This document shows positions 1-8,857 of a DNA stretch of 16,272 bases, one piece after another (positions within the stretch are counted from its first letter, which is position 1; the number at the start of each line of letters is the position of its first letter). Made by a program: the position numbers and the translations under genes. The stretch is from Perkinsus olseni (taxonomy: Eukaryota; Perkinsozoa; Perkinsida; Perkinsidae): the NCBI GenBank assembly GCA_013115135.1, contig JABANP010000814.1, positions 1 through 16,272 of the forward strand, given 5' to 3'. The notes below the pieces were generated by a model. That model had not been told where the DNA came from and searched no databases. It was given only the letters and a program-made list of their open reading frames with translations.

Positions 1-1514
1 CTCTTCGATGCGAAGAGCCTCTGGAAGGTGACCTACCATAATCGAAAAGTGATTCAAGGTCTCACTGGTCGACTGGTTGTTCCTATTCCGTACTCTATTG
101 ACGAGGTCGCCGCCACGGAATTGGCTGTCCTAGATGAGGCGTTGGTCGATGAGGGACCGCCGCACATCAAGTTCGGCACGAACTATTTGAGGGCCATCGA
201 CAATAATGCTTTGGACCGGTTAGTTGCTGAGTGGGTTGGCGAGGAGCGAGAAGACCCCGACATTGATGACGACAACCCTGTTATAATGGAGACCCAAGAC
301 TACAATGATTTTGATTCGTTCACGGCGGCTGACCTGGGAGAAGTAACTGAGGCCCGAGACGGTAACCGAGACAGCCCGGATGACCTGCTCGCGAAGGTTC
401 TCAACTCTCCAGTACGGAGACGCAAGTTCTTACGGTTGAGGGGACTTCGTGCCTCAACACCTACCGTCCCTTTAGCATGCTGGTCGGATCTGGTAAAGTC
501 TACTATCCAGCATCTAATGTGCTCATTACCGGCTGATAAAGTCACGCCAGAAATAATCTGGCGTGAGTATAACAAAAAGTTGTTGCAGGAGATTGATCGT
601 GCTGTAGCCTCTGACACCGAGGTACTGCCGTTGCACAGGATCTCTCAAGATAATCTCCGTGAGTATATGAGAACTCTAAATAACCGGCAGTCCACCATGG
701 CCACCACTTCAACTGGAATGGAAGCGGTCATACGTCTGATGAACGATCTTAACAACCAACACACAGAGGCTCCACCGGCGGAGCCACCCAGTATGGCACG
801 CAAGGGTACCCATCTCGAAGACGGTCCTGCGCCGGTCCAGGTCAACGACGTCGTACTCGAGCAGCTTCTGCGGCAGATGCAACCCACGCCGTCCGTTCAT
901 CCGCAGGAAACCAAACTCTCAGCGGATGCTGTGGACCCCGAAGTTGCCGAGGCAGTACCAGAACCTCCGGTTAGACGACGATCCAATATGCTTTGTAAAT
1001 TCTGTGGCCTACCCTTGGCGGCGACCGAGTTCAATGGGCATATACCAGATGGCACCAGGTTCGGTTTGTGCCCAAAGGCTCCTCCGGCGGACCCCAACTT
1101 GGCTGCCTTGAAGGAGGAGGCTAGCCGACGAGCTCAAGACTACGAGGTGGTGTCCATTGAGGGTAAGGGGAAGAAATGTTCCTTGTGCTCGTTACCTTTG
1201 GGCGCCACATTGAAGGACCCGTCTGGGAACATCGTTGACAAGCATGAACGGTTCGCCGCGGGTGACAACGACAAGGATTTGGTCTGGTACTGTCCTGTTG
1301 CGCAGAACTTGGACGAGCCTACCTTAGCCAGCCTCAGGCTCGTCAAGCAGCAGCGAATGGAGGCTCGTCAAGCTCGTAAGAACGACCAGAAGCGCAAGCG
1401 CTATCAAGGTACTGACTGATTTCAACCCAGTTATTTGCTGATTTGCCTTCGGATGTGTTTTTAGAGCAAGTGGCTTCCAAGGCTGTCACCAGGAAGAAGA
1501 ATGTGCCGCTCTGA
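1..1514 (+). CDS. DDE transposase-like protein, C-terminal part (5' end outside window)
   Basis: The frame is open from base 1, so this is the 3' end of a longer gene and the GTG at 28 is not a real start. The first residues (LFDAKSLW) align with LFDCRALW in the minus-strand gene at 4755-6794. A later block (IKFGTNYLRAIDNNALDRL) aligns with VRFGWDYYNHEITDSL there. An acidic linker follows, then two zinc-knuckle-like modules: C323/C326 with C348, and C384/C387 with C422 (numbered from the codon at 28). The tail is very basic. Unspliced, the frame ends at 1419. A GT-AG intron at 1409-1464 (56 bp) would instead extend the tail with QVASKAVTRKKNVPL to the stop at 1512-1514, which I prefer. The catalytic core would lie upstream of the window. 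Transposase identity comes from the paralog and family recall. Confidence 0.6.
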
Positions 1515-1844
1515 GTGTGACCTATACTCGAATCACCATATTCGTAAGTGCGAGGGAGTCCGCATCACTGGCTCTCTGGCATTTTCTCACCTTCAAGGTT
1601 ATGGGAACTGGTATGCATGAAAATAACACAACCACGGAACTGAATCATTCGCCGGTAATAGATTGGAGCAGTAATGGGTACGTAGTATCTGCCTTTTCTG
1701 TCTCTTACTAGGTTCTGGGGCTGAGTATGCATGCGCTGATGAAATGCACTTAACAACAGGAGTAGAGTCCGTTTGAAAAAACCTTCAAAACCCCTACTAT
1801 GACGCGTTGAGTTTTGATGATTCCACTCGGACGGTCGGGACGGA
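1515..1844. other. Intergenic, no gene recognised
   Basis: Short frames occur on both strands, but none shows a domain, a coherent splice pattern or similarity to other parts of the window. This is the 3' flank of the first transposase-like gene and lies outside the duplicated segment. Confidence 0.5.
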
Positions 1845-1907
1845 CCTCTTTTCCCTTCTTCCCTTTTTCTCCCCTTTTCCCCCTTTCCTTTCCCTTTCTT
1901 TTCCCCC
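1845..1907 (+). repeat. Pyrimidine-rich tract
   Basis: About 60 bases of almost pure C and T (runs such as CCCTTTTTCTCCCC). It ends a few bases before the truncated tRNA-Gly. It is absent from the second copy of the duplication, so it belongs to the unique flank or to the junction itself. A similar tract precedes the tRNA-Phe remnant near 8687. Confidence 0.85.
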
Positions 1908-1912
1908 AAGCC

Positions 1913-1977
1913 TTGGTCTAGTGGTAGAATACAACGTTGCCATCGTTGTGACCCGAGTTCGATTCTCGGATGATGCA
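1913..1977 (+). pseudogene. tRNA-Gly(GCC), 5'-truncated copy
   Basis: From 1913 the sequence matches the intact tRNA at 11343-11413. The D arm, anticodon arm (GCC), T arm and 3' acceptor strand ATGATGC plus A are all present. The first six bases of the 5' acceptor strand are replaced by unrelated sequence ending in CAAGCC, which cannot pair with the 3' strand. The A and B boxes remain, so transcription is conceivable, but a normal acceptor stem cannot form. The duplication's left breakpoint lies exactly here. Confidence 0.85.
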
Positions 1978-1984
1978 GTCTTTT

Positions 1985-2401
1985 CTCTAGCGATTGGGTG
2001 ACATTTTGTGTCACCGTGTCCCCTCGCTCCATATTCGATCTCCATATTGTATCTGATTGCTGGACTTGAAGTAGAATAACCAAGAGCGTGCACCATTCGA
2101 GTGCAGTTGATTGGCCAATGGGCGAATGAGTCAGGATCCTCTCGGTCTCTGATACCACCGCCCCGCCACGTCATGTTCGATATCGCGTGATGCGACGCGC
2201 AACTGCTGGGAGGAAGTCATATAGAAGTCAGTAGCAAATAGAGTCATTATCTTTTTGATTTTCTTCCACAGTATTTTCTTTCCAACGCCCAAGAAAGTGG
2301 TAGCCTTCAACAGAGTTTGCAGATGCAGTCAGTGCCACCTCGGACGATGTACGCCAGCTAGGAAGATAAACTCGGTTCCGAAACTGTTACAACTCTCAAA
2401 C
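1985..2401. other. Spacer between tRNA remnant and gene 3' end
   Basis: Non-coding by my reading. It starts with a T4 run at 1981-1984, a Pol III terminator matching the one after the intact tRNA. It is conserved in copy B except for a short replaced patch after CTTCCACAG (2272-2280 versus 11708-11715). It probably holds the 3' UTR of the minus-strand gene. Confidence 0.5.
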
Positions 2402-4134
2402 TCAAATACGGGAATCACATCTGGAAACTCGAACACTCAGAATTTCACCATCTTCCTTTACCCTTCCCTCCCTTGTGCCCTCCTCCTTTTCGATGCCCTT
2501 TGCCCCTTTTCCGCCTTTGCCCGCCTTGCCCTTGCCACGTGCGTGATCATCTGCGGATATGATCAACGCAAGATCTCCTCACGCCAGCCCATCCTACCAT
2601 CGTGGCGTCCCCTGCCTTTCCCTTTACCCTTGCCCTTACCCTTGCCCTTGCCCTTGCCATCAAAGCTGCGGCTTTCCCGTTGGGGCTCAGCCGCCTCTTC
2701 CTCAGACAGTAACTAAAATTTAAAGCATTCGGGTATTGGGAAGCACGGGCCCTCTATCCCCTCAAGGTCCCACTTCATACCATCGCTGCCGCCACCTCAT
2801 CTGATTTGCCGATGTTCAGGTATGCTCCAAGAGATGCTCCTAAAAAGTGAGAAATTAGACGAATGCGTGAATCCTAGGTTGATGCTCACCCCCTGCAGAA
2901 GGACGACTGTACTCCGCCTCTAAAGCCCGAGCCTCGTTCCTCCGGGCGTGCTTCCCCATGGGGGGTTTCCTCGGCCCTGTCGCCGCGCGATCAAACTTGC
3001 TCTTGAAAGCATCCTTCGAAACTTTGGCCTATCGCAAAAAAGTTCGCCGACCCTCCTCAAAGTTGTATCATCCCACCATGTCGGTAACAACAGCCTCTCC
3101 CAGCTCTTCCCTGTTGAACCGTGTCGATGTAGACGCCTCGTTGGCAGGTGCCTCATCGGTGGTCGCCGACGAAGCAGTGATATCCTCTGTCACATAACTT
3201 GCATGCTTCAACCTCAGATTCCACGCAGATCCTACTGTTCATAGCGACTTCCGGGGCCTTCTTATTCTGCCTTTTATGCATCTTATTTCGATCAGCGAAA
3301 GATACGAACTTCGGAGGTCCGTCCCCACTAGCATCCTTCGCTCGGGACTCCGCATTCCCACCGAATCGGGACTGAAAGATCGACGTTCCCTTCAAAAGGG
3401 AAGCCCCTAGGCAGAGCCCTACCTCAGCTGCCAGCCTGTTGGCCTTCCACGCCTCCACTAACCGGTCTACAGTGCCTCCCAACACTTTCACCTGAGGACC
3501 GCAGCGTGAAGGATACGCGAAGGGTGCTAGTCACTACTTTATCAGGCCGTAGGAGAACTTGGCCGTTGAGGACCTCTGTCGAGCCATCCAAAAGTATCTT
3601 GGTACCTTCCTAGGAAGATACGAATGAGATCGGTGTAACCAAAATTACCTGGTGGCAGCCCTGCAGAGAGGGCATCTACTCTGTCCACTTCGAGGCAGCT
3701 AACCTAAGACGGGGGCCATAGACGTTGGTCCGAGTAAGGCCGTTTTGGTACCTTCTGCGTGCCATCAGTCGCCTGCAGCAGGAGGACCCTCTTCCCGCCT
3801 CCGCTTCCCTTAGACGCCTCATACGTAGCCGATGCTGCCGCTGGCTTACTGATGTCACTCACTTTTATCAGCTGTAGTAGTACTCCCTTCAAAAGACCAA
3901 TAATGCCGCCAATCGGCAGCTACTCGTCTTACGCCAGCTGCAAGCTTGGATTCCTCTATCTGCCTCTGGACGTTGTCTATCATCACAGCACTTTTATTAT
4001 GGACCTCCTCCCCGCTGTCACCCGCAGCCCGTGAGCCTAGTTTCCGTATATCAGAGTTTAGGATGTACTGCTGGGGGCTGAGAAGAAGTATCTTAGGTCG
4101 AAGCAGGGCAATTACAGACCGTTTGGATATGCCA
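2402..4134 (-). CDS. RMI1/TDRD3-like OB-fold protein, copy A (lacks 5' exon; 3' frameshift)
   Basis: The gene reads only after splicing. Exons (minus strand): 4116-4134 partial, 3933-4070, 3752-3886, 3649-3703, 3538-3605, 3423-3491, 3249-3371, 3077-3205, 2890-3028, 2781-2839, 2598-2712, 2402-2550. Introns are 43 to 68 bp. Phases join without a stop until the last exon. The product contains VLLQLIKVSDISKP, LLLQATDGTQK, LPPGTKILLDG, VKVLGGTVDRLVEAW and PPKFVSF in order, the signature I recognise from the N-terminal OB-fold of RMI1 and TDRD3, partners of topoisomerase III. An acidic middle and a Lys/Gly tail (GKGKGKGKGK) follow; I see no Tudor domain. The acceptor of the 3206-3248 intron is uncertain, and the 45-bp first intron may be retained because it is open. 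Copy A lacks the 5' exon and promoter found in copy B. A missing base in the last exon changes the tail. It may be a pseudogene. Confidence 0.72.
2617..2660 (-). repeat. Hexanucleotide repeat coding Gly-Lys
   Basis: Units of GGCAAG or GGTAAG read on the minus strand, coding alternating Gly and Lys inside exon 11 of the OB-fold gene. The same array occurs in copy B near 12053-12096. On the plus strand it gives a misleading Pro-Leu frame. Confidence 0.8.
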
Positions 4135-4203
4135 TTGGCCTGCCGTTTTATGTGCTAGAGTTGAGGAACGTGTGGTTGGGTAGTTGACTTTTTGTGTATC
4201 GGA

Positions 4204-4662
4204 ATGAGTAATACCAATACGACAGGAGAGGACCCCAACAGGCCTGGTAAGGGTGGGGCTGGGTAGTGGTGGTAATGATGGGCTATTGGCAGGCAATGGG
4301 GAGCATCCGGAGAACCCTCTGTTGGTCCACAACGTTAACAGGCCCGGCGCGGTCCGTGGGAGGCCTAGTGGAGCCCCGCCTGAGGCCCATCCTGCGCCTC
4401 CTCCGCCACCCCCGCAAGGACCGGCGGCCACCGGCAATGTCTTCCATTTTGGGCAGCCTCAACAGCAGCAGCAGCAGGCGCCGTTCAATGGACCGACACA
4501 GCAGCAGACCCCCGATGTGGCTTCCCAGGTAGTAGCGATTGGGAGTACCTTGTAGTCACTATGGCAAGACAGATTCGAGATCGGCTCCGGGCAGCGTTCG
4601 GGTTCGACCATCACCAGCGCGCAGCGCTGCGCGCTCCGACGACGGTCTTAAAAACGACTTAG
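4204..4662 (+). CDS. Small Pro/Gln-rich protein, copy A
   Basis: Spliced model: exons 4204-4246, 4293-4528 and 4573-4662, with introns of 46 bp (GTAAGG...GGCAG) and 44 bp (GTAGTA...GACAG). Both joins keep the frame and give 122 aa starting MSNTNTTGEDPNRPG. The middle has a run of six prolines and a Gln stretch (CAA then five CAG), and the C-terminus reads IRDRLRAAFGFDHHQRAAL. I recognise no domain. It sits head-to-head with the OB-fold gene and tail-to-tail with the transposase-like gene. Copy B has one extra CAG, and a 2-bp difference gives another C-terminus. It could also be the 5' fragment of a longer gene. Confidence 0.55.
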
Positions 4663-4754
4663 ACTGAATCCTCTCTCTCGCGCCTGCTTTTTTGTAGTGT
4701 CCTCTGTAGTGTCCGAGGTTTCTTCCCCCACTTTGACAGCGCAAGAGCTACAGA

Positions 4755-6794
4755 CTACAAACTTAAAGAGATCAAGTTACTTGAAGTCTCTTTTGCATTA
4801 TATCTTGCATCCCGCCTCTTCTTCTTGGCTTTCGACTCTTCCTCGAAAGCGTCCCTCTTCTCTTGACTATCGCCGAACGGACAGAAGATAATAACGTTAT
4901 TTCTGACCTTGTGCTTCTCCCCTTCACTGTCGGCCGTACTTCTCGCCAGCCTGCAGACCGGGCACCGCTTCTGCCCTTTGGGTAGAATTTTGGGCGGAGC
5001 GAGCCCCAGCTCTTGAACCTTCGACCTTGCCCGGGCAGCTCGCTCATCTTCGCCACCTTGTCCCTCGATGACTGCCTGCTGCCGGAGCGGACATTGACCA
5101 CGTAGATGCCCATCTTTGCCCAGAAGATCTCCACAAGTCCGACATCGCTGCCTTTTCTTGGCAGGAGCTTCTATAGGAGGCCCAGCATCCTCAGTGTTAG
5201 CCCGTGCAACCACTTCCACAGGAACAGGCGCCTTAGGTATAGGCAGGCTGGTAGCGGTCGGCTCGCTGAGACTGTCCAGCCAGACCTCTTTGTTGGTGCT
5301 CTCCAGATATGACGCCAACCCCTCGATGACATCACACGACCGACTGTCCAGGCAGCCGGCGCTGAAGGCGTGCCCGTGCTGCTCCTGCTTCTTCTTGATG
5401 TATAGTTTAACCTCCCTGAGACTCACAGCGAGCAGGGGTATCGATGGCGACTGGCGTCTCAACTCGTGGCACTTCACATTGTAGCGATGCAGCAGGTCGG
5501 ACGCAGTGTCCCGGGGTCTCATATGGAGCCATATATCCTCCCATACCTCAGTCATCGCCTCATTATATTCACAGTCTGGCACGACGGGGACCTCTCCAGA
5601 CATCATCCTGAACCGTAACCTTCTCTTCCGGGGGCTTGGTGGGGATGGAAGGGGTGCAGTGAGCCAATCCGGCTCAACGGTCGAGCCCAACAAGTATTGC
5701 TCAATCTTCGAGAGCTCCTCATCAACAGCTTCCCGGGACGTCGACGATTGCGCAGTCGCATCCACACCGGTCGCCACCCAGTCATCATCCGTATCAATGT
5801 TTTGTGGGAGGTCAGCAACATTGACATCCTTGGACCCACACCCTTCATCCTCAAAGTCCAAGCGCTCGTACTCGAAGCGTGCGAGCTCGCTGAGCTCGTC
5901 ATCCGCAGCAGTGTCCACCGTGGAGGCGGTCTCCGCGGTTTTCCAAGCCTCGTTGAGGGAATCAGTGATCTCATGATTGTAGTAGTCCCACCCAAACCTC
6001 ACCTCGGTGGCGGACTCCGGAGCCAATTGCCACTCAGGATAATCGTCGGCCATTCCCAGCTCTTGATAAAGTGATGCTTCCCTCGGCCCCAATCCAATGT
6101 GTGGCTTCTTCAGACCCCATTTTTCTCGCTTCCTCCTATTCCATGGAAGTGCCCACCAGAGAGCTCTACAGTCAAATAACTGACGCCCCAGACCACGGAC
6201 GCCGAACAGCAGCCTATGGATAGAAGAGTGCCCCGATTCCACCATACTTGTTCCTCTCAGGCTAGCCCATTGTTGAAGGTAGTAACCACTCGAGCGATAG
6301 TTGACACGGTTGAGGGGCAGATACGGAAGCAACGGCTGGCTGTGATCTCCACCTCTAACTGGTTGATCGCTCATACAACAATTTCTTACATGTGTTAATT
6401 GCGATCGGAACACGGACAAAAAAGTTGAGTTGATGACCCTATAGGCCGGATCGGTAGGCGGTAGGGGCTTCGAGATATCCCGGCCTGCCTTCTGAGCGAT
6501 CGCGATCTGCTCATCGTCAACGGCCCGGTGAGCTCGCACCACGGCCATCAGGCGGTTCTCCAAGGTAATGGGGTCCGCCACTCGCCGCCTTACGAAACGA
6601 CCTCGCTCTGTGCGAGTTGGCTCATCCTTGGGATCCAAACCGGCCGCTGCTCGAGCTTCATTGAGAGCTAAGATATCCGCCGGAAACGGAGTGTACAAAC
6701 TTCGGGATAAATCCCGAAGCACAGCCTTCTTTCTAGGACATTCCGAATTGATGGTTCGACTTAACCTTAGCAAGACATGAAAATTGTCTAACAC
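4755..6794 (-). CDS. DDE transposase-like protein, C-terminal half (open 679-codon frame)
   Basis: A long, open minus-strand frame. It begins just inside a motif VLDNFHVLLRL, which I read as the third catalytic-region Asp of an RNase H-like DDE core. Residues 181-189 read GTSMVESGH, where E186 is a candidate catalytic Glu. LFDCRALWWALPWNRRK follows. Then comes an acidic linker, and at the C-terminus two zinc-knuckle-like modules: C551/C554 with C568, and C611/C614 with C638. The tail is Lys/Arg-rich. The first codon is GTG and no real start is implied: the same frame continues upstream past a single TAA at 6825-6827. The gene is a divergent paralog of 1-1514. Copy B repeats its 3' part. The function is inferred from motif order. 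Confidence 0.65.
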   Translation of the reverse strand: MLDNFHVLLRLSRTINSECPRKKAVLRDLSRSLYTPFPADILALNEARAAAGLDPKDEPTRTERGRFVRRRVADPITLENRLMAVVRAHRAVDDEQIAIAQKAGRDISKPLPPTDPAYRVINSTFLSVFRSQLTHVRNCCMSDQPVRGGDHSQPLLPYLPLNRVNYRSSGYYLQQWASLRGTSMVESGHSSIHRLLFGVRGLGRQLFDCRALWWALPWNRRKREKWGLKKPHIGLGPREASLYQELGMADDYPEWQLAPESATEVRFGWDYYNHEITDSLNEAWKTAETASTVDTAADDELSELARFEYERLDFEDEGCGSKDVNVADLPQNIDTDDDWVATGVDATAQSSTSREAVDEELSKIEQYLLGSTVEPDWLTAPLPSPPSPRKRRLRFRMMSGEVPVVPDCEYNEAMTEVWEDIWLHMRPRDTASDLLHRYNVKCHELRRQSPSIPLLAVSLREVKLYIKKKQEQHGHAFSAGCLDSRSCDVIEGLASYLESTNKEVWLDSLSEPTATSLPIPKAPVPVEVVARANTEDAGPPIEAPAKKRQRCRTCGDLLGKDGHLRGQCPLRQQAVIEGQGGEDERAARARSKVQELGLAPPKILPKGQKRCPVCRLARSTADSEGEKHKVRNNVIIFCPFGDSQEKRDAFEEESKAKKKRRDARYNAKETSSNLISLSL

Positions 6795-8360
6795 AACCCG
6801 CGCTCCGAACGGGCCCTTCTTAGTTTATGCTCCCTCGCCGAGTTCTTTTCCCGAGCAACATCGGGAATCGACAAATATGGTATGGGGCCGAGCCACTCCT
6901 GCTTCGTCATGCCTCCGCCCTATCTCATCGAAGCACGCTTCAACATGAGATTCGCTGGTGTCCGGCGTCACCACGATGCTGCATATGAGCGACCGCTCGG
7001 TCATGGCGGTGAATAATTGTGACCCAGGGTCCCCATACTGACCCAACTGCTTCACAGCGCCCCGCATGTAATCCACGGAAAGGCTCTGTGCGGCCAATAT
7101 AGACCGAATCTCTCTTATGACATATGGCTTCGAATACTCGAAGTCCTTGAGAAGCATTCGACAGAGGAACTCCGGTTTGGGTACCATAGATACCGGAAAT
7201 TTCGGAGCACTGCCGTGAGATGGAGCGAATCGCTCCAGACCCTCCCGCAGCCTGCTTTCGTGAAGAGCACGCTGCGACAGATAGAACTGCCTCATCTCTC
7301 CCTCTACATATCGATTCGCAGCATATGAAGTCATACCACCCCTTCAAGAGCCGTAATATCGAGTTGTCCAAGGCATTGCATCCCTCAGATGTAACGTACC
7401 GATATTGTAGCTGGTCTACTGCATGCAACGTCGGACGTTGGACGTCCGAACATAGTTTATATGATGACTGGAGAAGAAGGCCTCGCAATCCTTGCATTTC
7501 AGAGTAACGCCTTGGGTTAGATATATCCAAGGGACGCTGAAAACGAGCTTCACCTTGCTCGCGTTGTTGATCGTCAGTCTCCCCGGTCCAGCATTGCATT
7601 TGACGCAGCGGCTTCCAAGCGGAGCATACACATAGATACGAACATTCTCCCCATTGGGGGGGTCACACCAACCAATACGCGTAGCCCTGAGCGTTCCAAC
7701 AGAGAGAGCGCATTTTGATATAGAGCTCGCATTGCAAAATGGGATCAGGGACCTTGGCGACGGGTGATAGCCCGTTTCACACCCGGAGCGCTTTGGACCA
7801 CTACCCGGCCTGAGGGTTACGTAAATGAGTGTATTTCTCTGGATTAAAACTTGACTACCCTGTCAATGACTCATGTTTTCCTTCCAGCGATTCCGTCAGT
7901 GGTTTTGGGGCACTAGACTGATCTAACCTGAAAGGGACGGGAGTCACTCGTGTCATTCTTGCCTGCCCAATGGGCTCGTCTTCCTTGGGTCCCGATCGAG
8001 TCGCTTCTTTCGCGCCTGGCCTGATGCATACTCTTGAAAACTCTGTCTTCTCGTGCGCTGTCTTACTTTTCAGCATCCCCATCTTGGGTGTCCGCAGACG
8101 TGGTCCCCTGGCATTCCGGTTCGTATCTGGAGTTGCACAACCTTCTCACCGGCCGCTGAAGCATCGCCTTACTTTACGGTGTGAAGACTGCACGTACACG
8201 AAACCCATTTGCTGGCACCGAAGAAGTTCCGCCGCGCGCGAGGCTCTTTCCCACAGCCCAGGTAAGGACAGAGCGATATCCTGGCCAGGAGCTCCCCAGC
8301 CTCAGACCCCCGAGGCGGTGCCTCCCCTCTCCCCAACTTCTCGCCGCTGTAGGCCACTTG
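6795..8360 (-). pseudogene. 5' half of the same transposase-like gene, broken
   Basis: Coding-like sequence continues upstream of the 679-codon frame but is damaged. An in-frame TAA at 6825-6827 follows VDSRCCSGKELGEGA. A frame change falls in a C4 run at 7339-7342, where one fewer base would restore KGGMTSYAANR. Another lies near 7431-7449. A fourth is probable near 8270-8300. Visible motifs are SLSVDYM (candidate first Asp), VVTPDTSESH, IFVDSRCC (candidate second Asp), and a zinc-ribbon pair C-V-K-C and C-K-D-C on either side of VPWIYL. Two introns fit: 7810-7858 (49 bp) and 8127-8177 (51 bp, joining QSSH to TNRNARG). The 5' limit is not resolved; coding-like residues (DQWMVKLRQVAYSG) still appear near 8340-8365. 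Confidence 0.55.
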
Positions 8361-8590
8361 CCGTAGTTTAACCATCCACTGATCAATGCCCTTACCCTGA
8401 TTTTGGCATAAATTGAGGAAATGAGAGACTAAGAATGGCCCATGACACTGCTCTCCGGCCCTGGCCCTGGTACCCACCAATTCCAGCACGCATATGCATC
8501 TCGCATAAAATGTTGGTCGCGCGCGATGTGCTCGCGTGCAAGAGAACTGTGTTGGACCGGCGAGGTGCTTCGTGTCTTTCACGCCCTAAT
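8361..8590. other. Unassigned, possible 5' end of broken transposase gene
   Basis: A minus-strand frame is open through this stretch up to 8582, but its residues beyond about 8390 show no family likeness. I cannot place a start codon or promoter here. Confidence 0.35.
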
Positions 8591-8680
8591 CCTCCCCTTC
8601 TTCTCTCCTCCTCTCCTCCCTCTTCCTCCTTTTCCCTTTCCTTCCTTTTCCTCTCCTTTTTTCCTCCCTTTCTTCCTCCC
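8591..8680 (+). repeat. Pyrimidine-rich tract
   Basis: Ninety bases of nearly pure C and T, directly upstream of a tRNA-Phe remnant. This is the same arrangement as 1845-1977, although the two tracts are not copies of each other in detail. Confidence 0.85.
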
Positions 8681-8686
8681 TGTGCT

Positions 8687-8737
8687 GAGCGCCAGACTGA
8701 AGATCTGGAGGTCCTCAGTTCGATCCTGGCATTTTGC
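8687..8737 (+). pseudogene. tRNA-Phe(GAA) remnant, 5' part missing
   Basis: Starts with GAGCG of a D arm. The anticodon stem is perfect: CCAGA (8692-8696) with TCTGG (8704-8708), loop CTGAAGA, anticodon GAA. A T arm with TTCGATC follows (8719-8725). The T stem has one C-C mismatch and one wobble pair. The 3' acceptor ATTTTGC has no partner upstream, where the pyrimidine tract sits. It is therefore not a functional tRNA. Confidence 0.75.
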
Positions 8738-8857
8738 TTTCCATCTATCCAATGATCCGACTTAAGAATGTTCACCTATTTTCTCAAAAAAAAGTATTTA
8801 TGTGAGCACGGACGCTAATCGATCGCAAGAACGGTGACGCACGCCCGTCGAGAGGCG
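8738..8857. other. Short spacer
   Basis: AT-rich with an A8 run. No feature recognised. Confidence 0.4.

Larger units (their letters stand above)
1913..5801. repeat. Segmental duplication, copy A
   Basis: Direct repeat of 11349-16272. It carries a truncated tRNA-Gly, the RMI1/TDRD3-like gene, the Pro/Gln-rich gene and the 3' part of the transposase-like gene. The offset is 9436 at the left end, 9446 by 4134, 9702 after 4151, 9708 at 5226 and 10471 after 5275. The right limit is set by the end of the window, so the repeat may run further. Identity looks very high by eye; I did not compute it. Confidence 0.95.

Noticed and set aside
2617..2660. CCCTTG/CCCTTA array as an interstitial telomere repeat
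   Set aside because: The unit is not a known telomere unit such as CCCTAAA, and it reads as Gly-Lys codons in a conserved frame.
2255..2716. Plus-strand 153-aa frame with a Pro-Leu repeat
   Set aside because: It is the reverse of the Gly/Lys-coding exons 11 and 12 of the minus-strand gene, and a one-base difference breaks it in copy B.
4093..4437. Minus-strand Gly-rich frame of 114 aa
   Set aside because: Mirror of the Pro-rich exon of the plus-strand spliced gene; no splice or homology support.
5116..5976. Several plus-strand frames of 120 to 156 aa
   Set aside because: Shadows of the long minus-strand transposase-like frame, rich in Ser from its reversed acidic linker.
7431..7449. TCGGACGT TGG ACGTCCGA inverted repeat as an operator or terminator
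   Set aside because: It lies within coding-like sequence of the broken transposase at a frame change; a regulatory role has no other support.
7734..7740. GCAAAAT as the missing 5' acceptor strand of the tRNA-Phe remnant
   Set aside because: It is nearly 1 kb away, is not followed by a D arm, and lies inside a coding-like exon.
8435..8775. Frames of about 106 to 127 aa over the pyrimidine tract
   Set aside because: Low-complexity translations of C/T repeats (Ser/Pro/Phe or Lys/Glu/Arg) with no coding signature.
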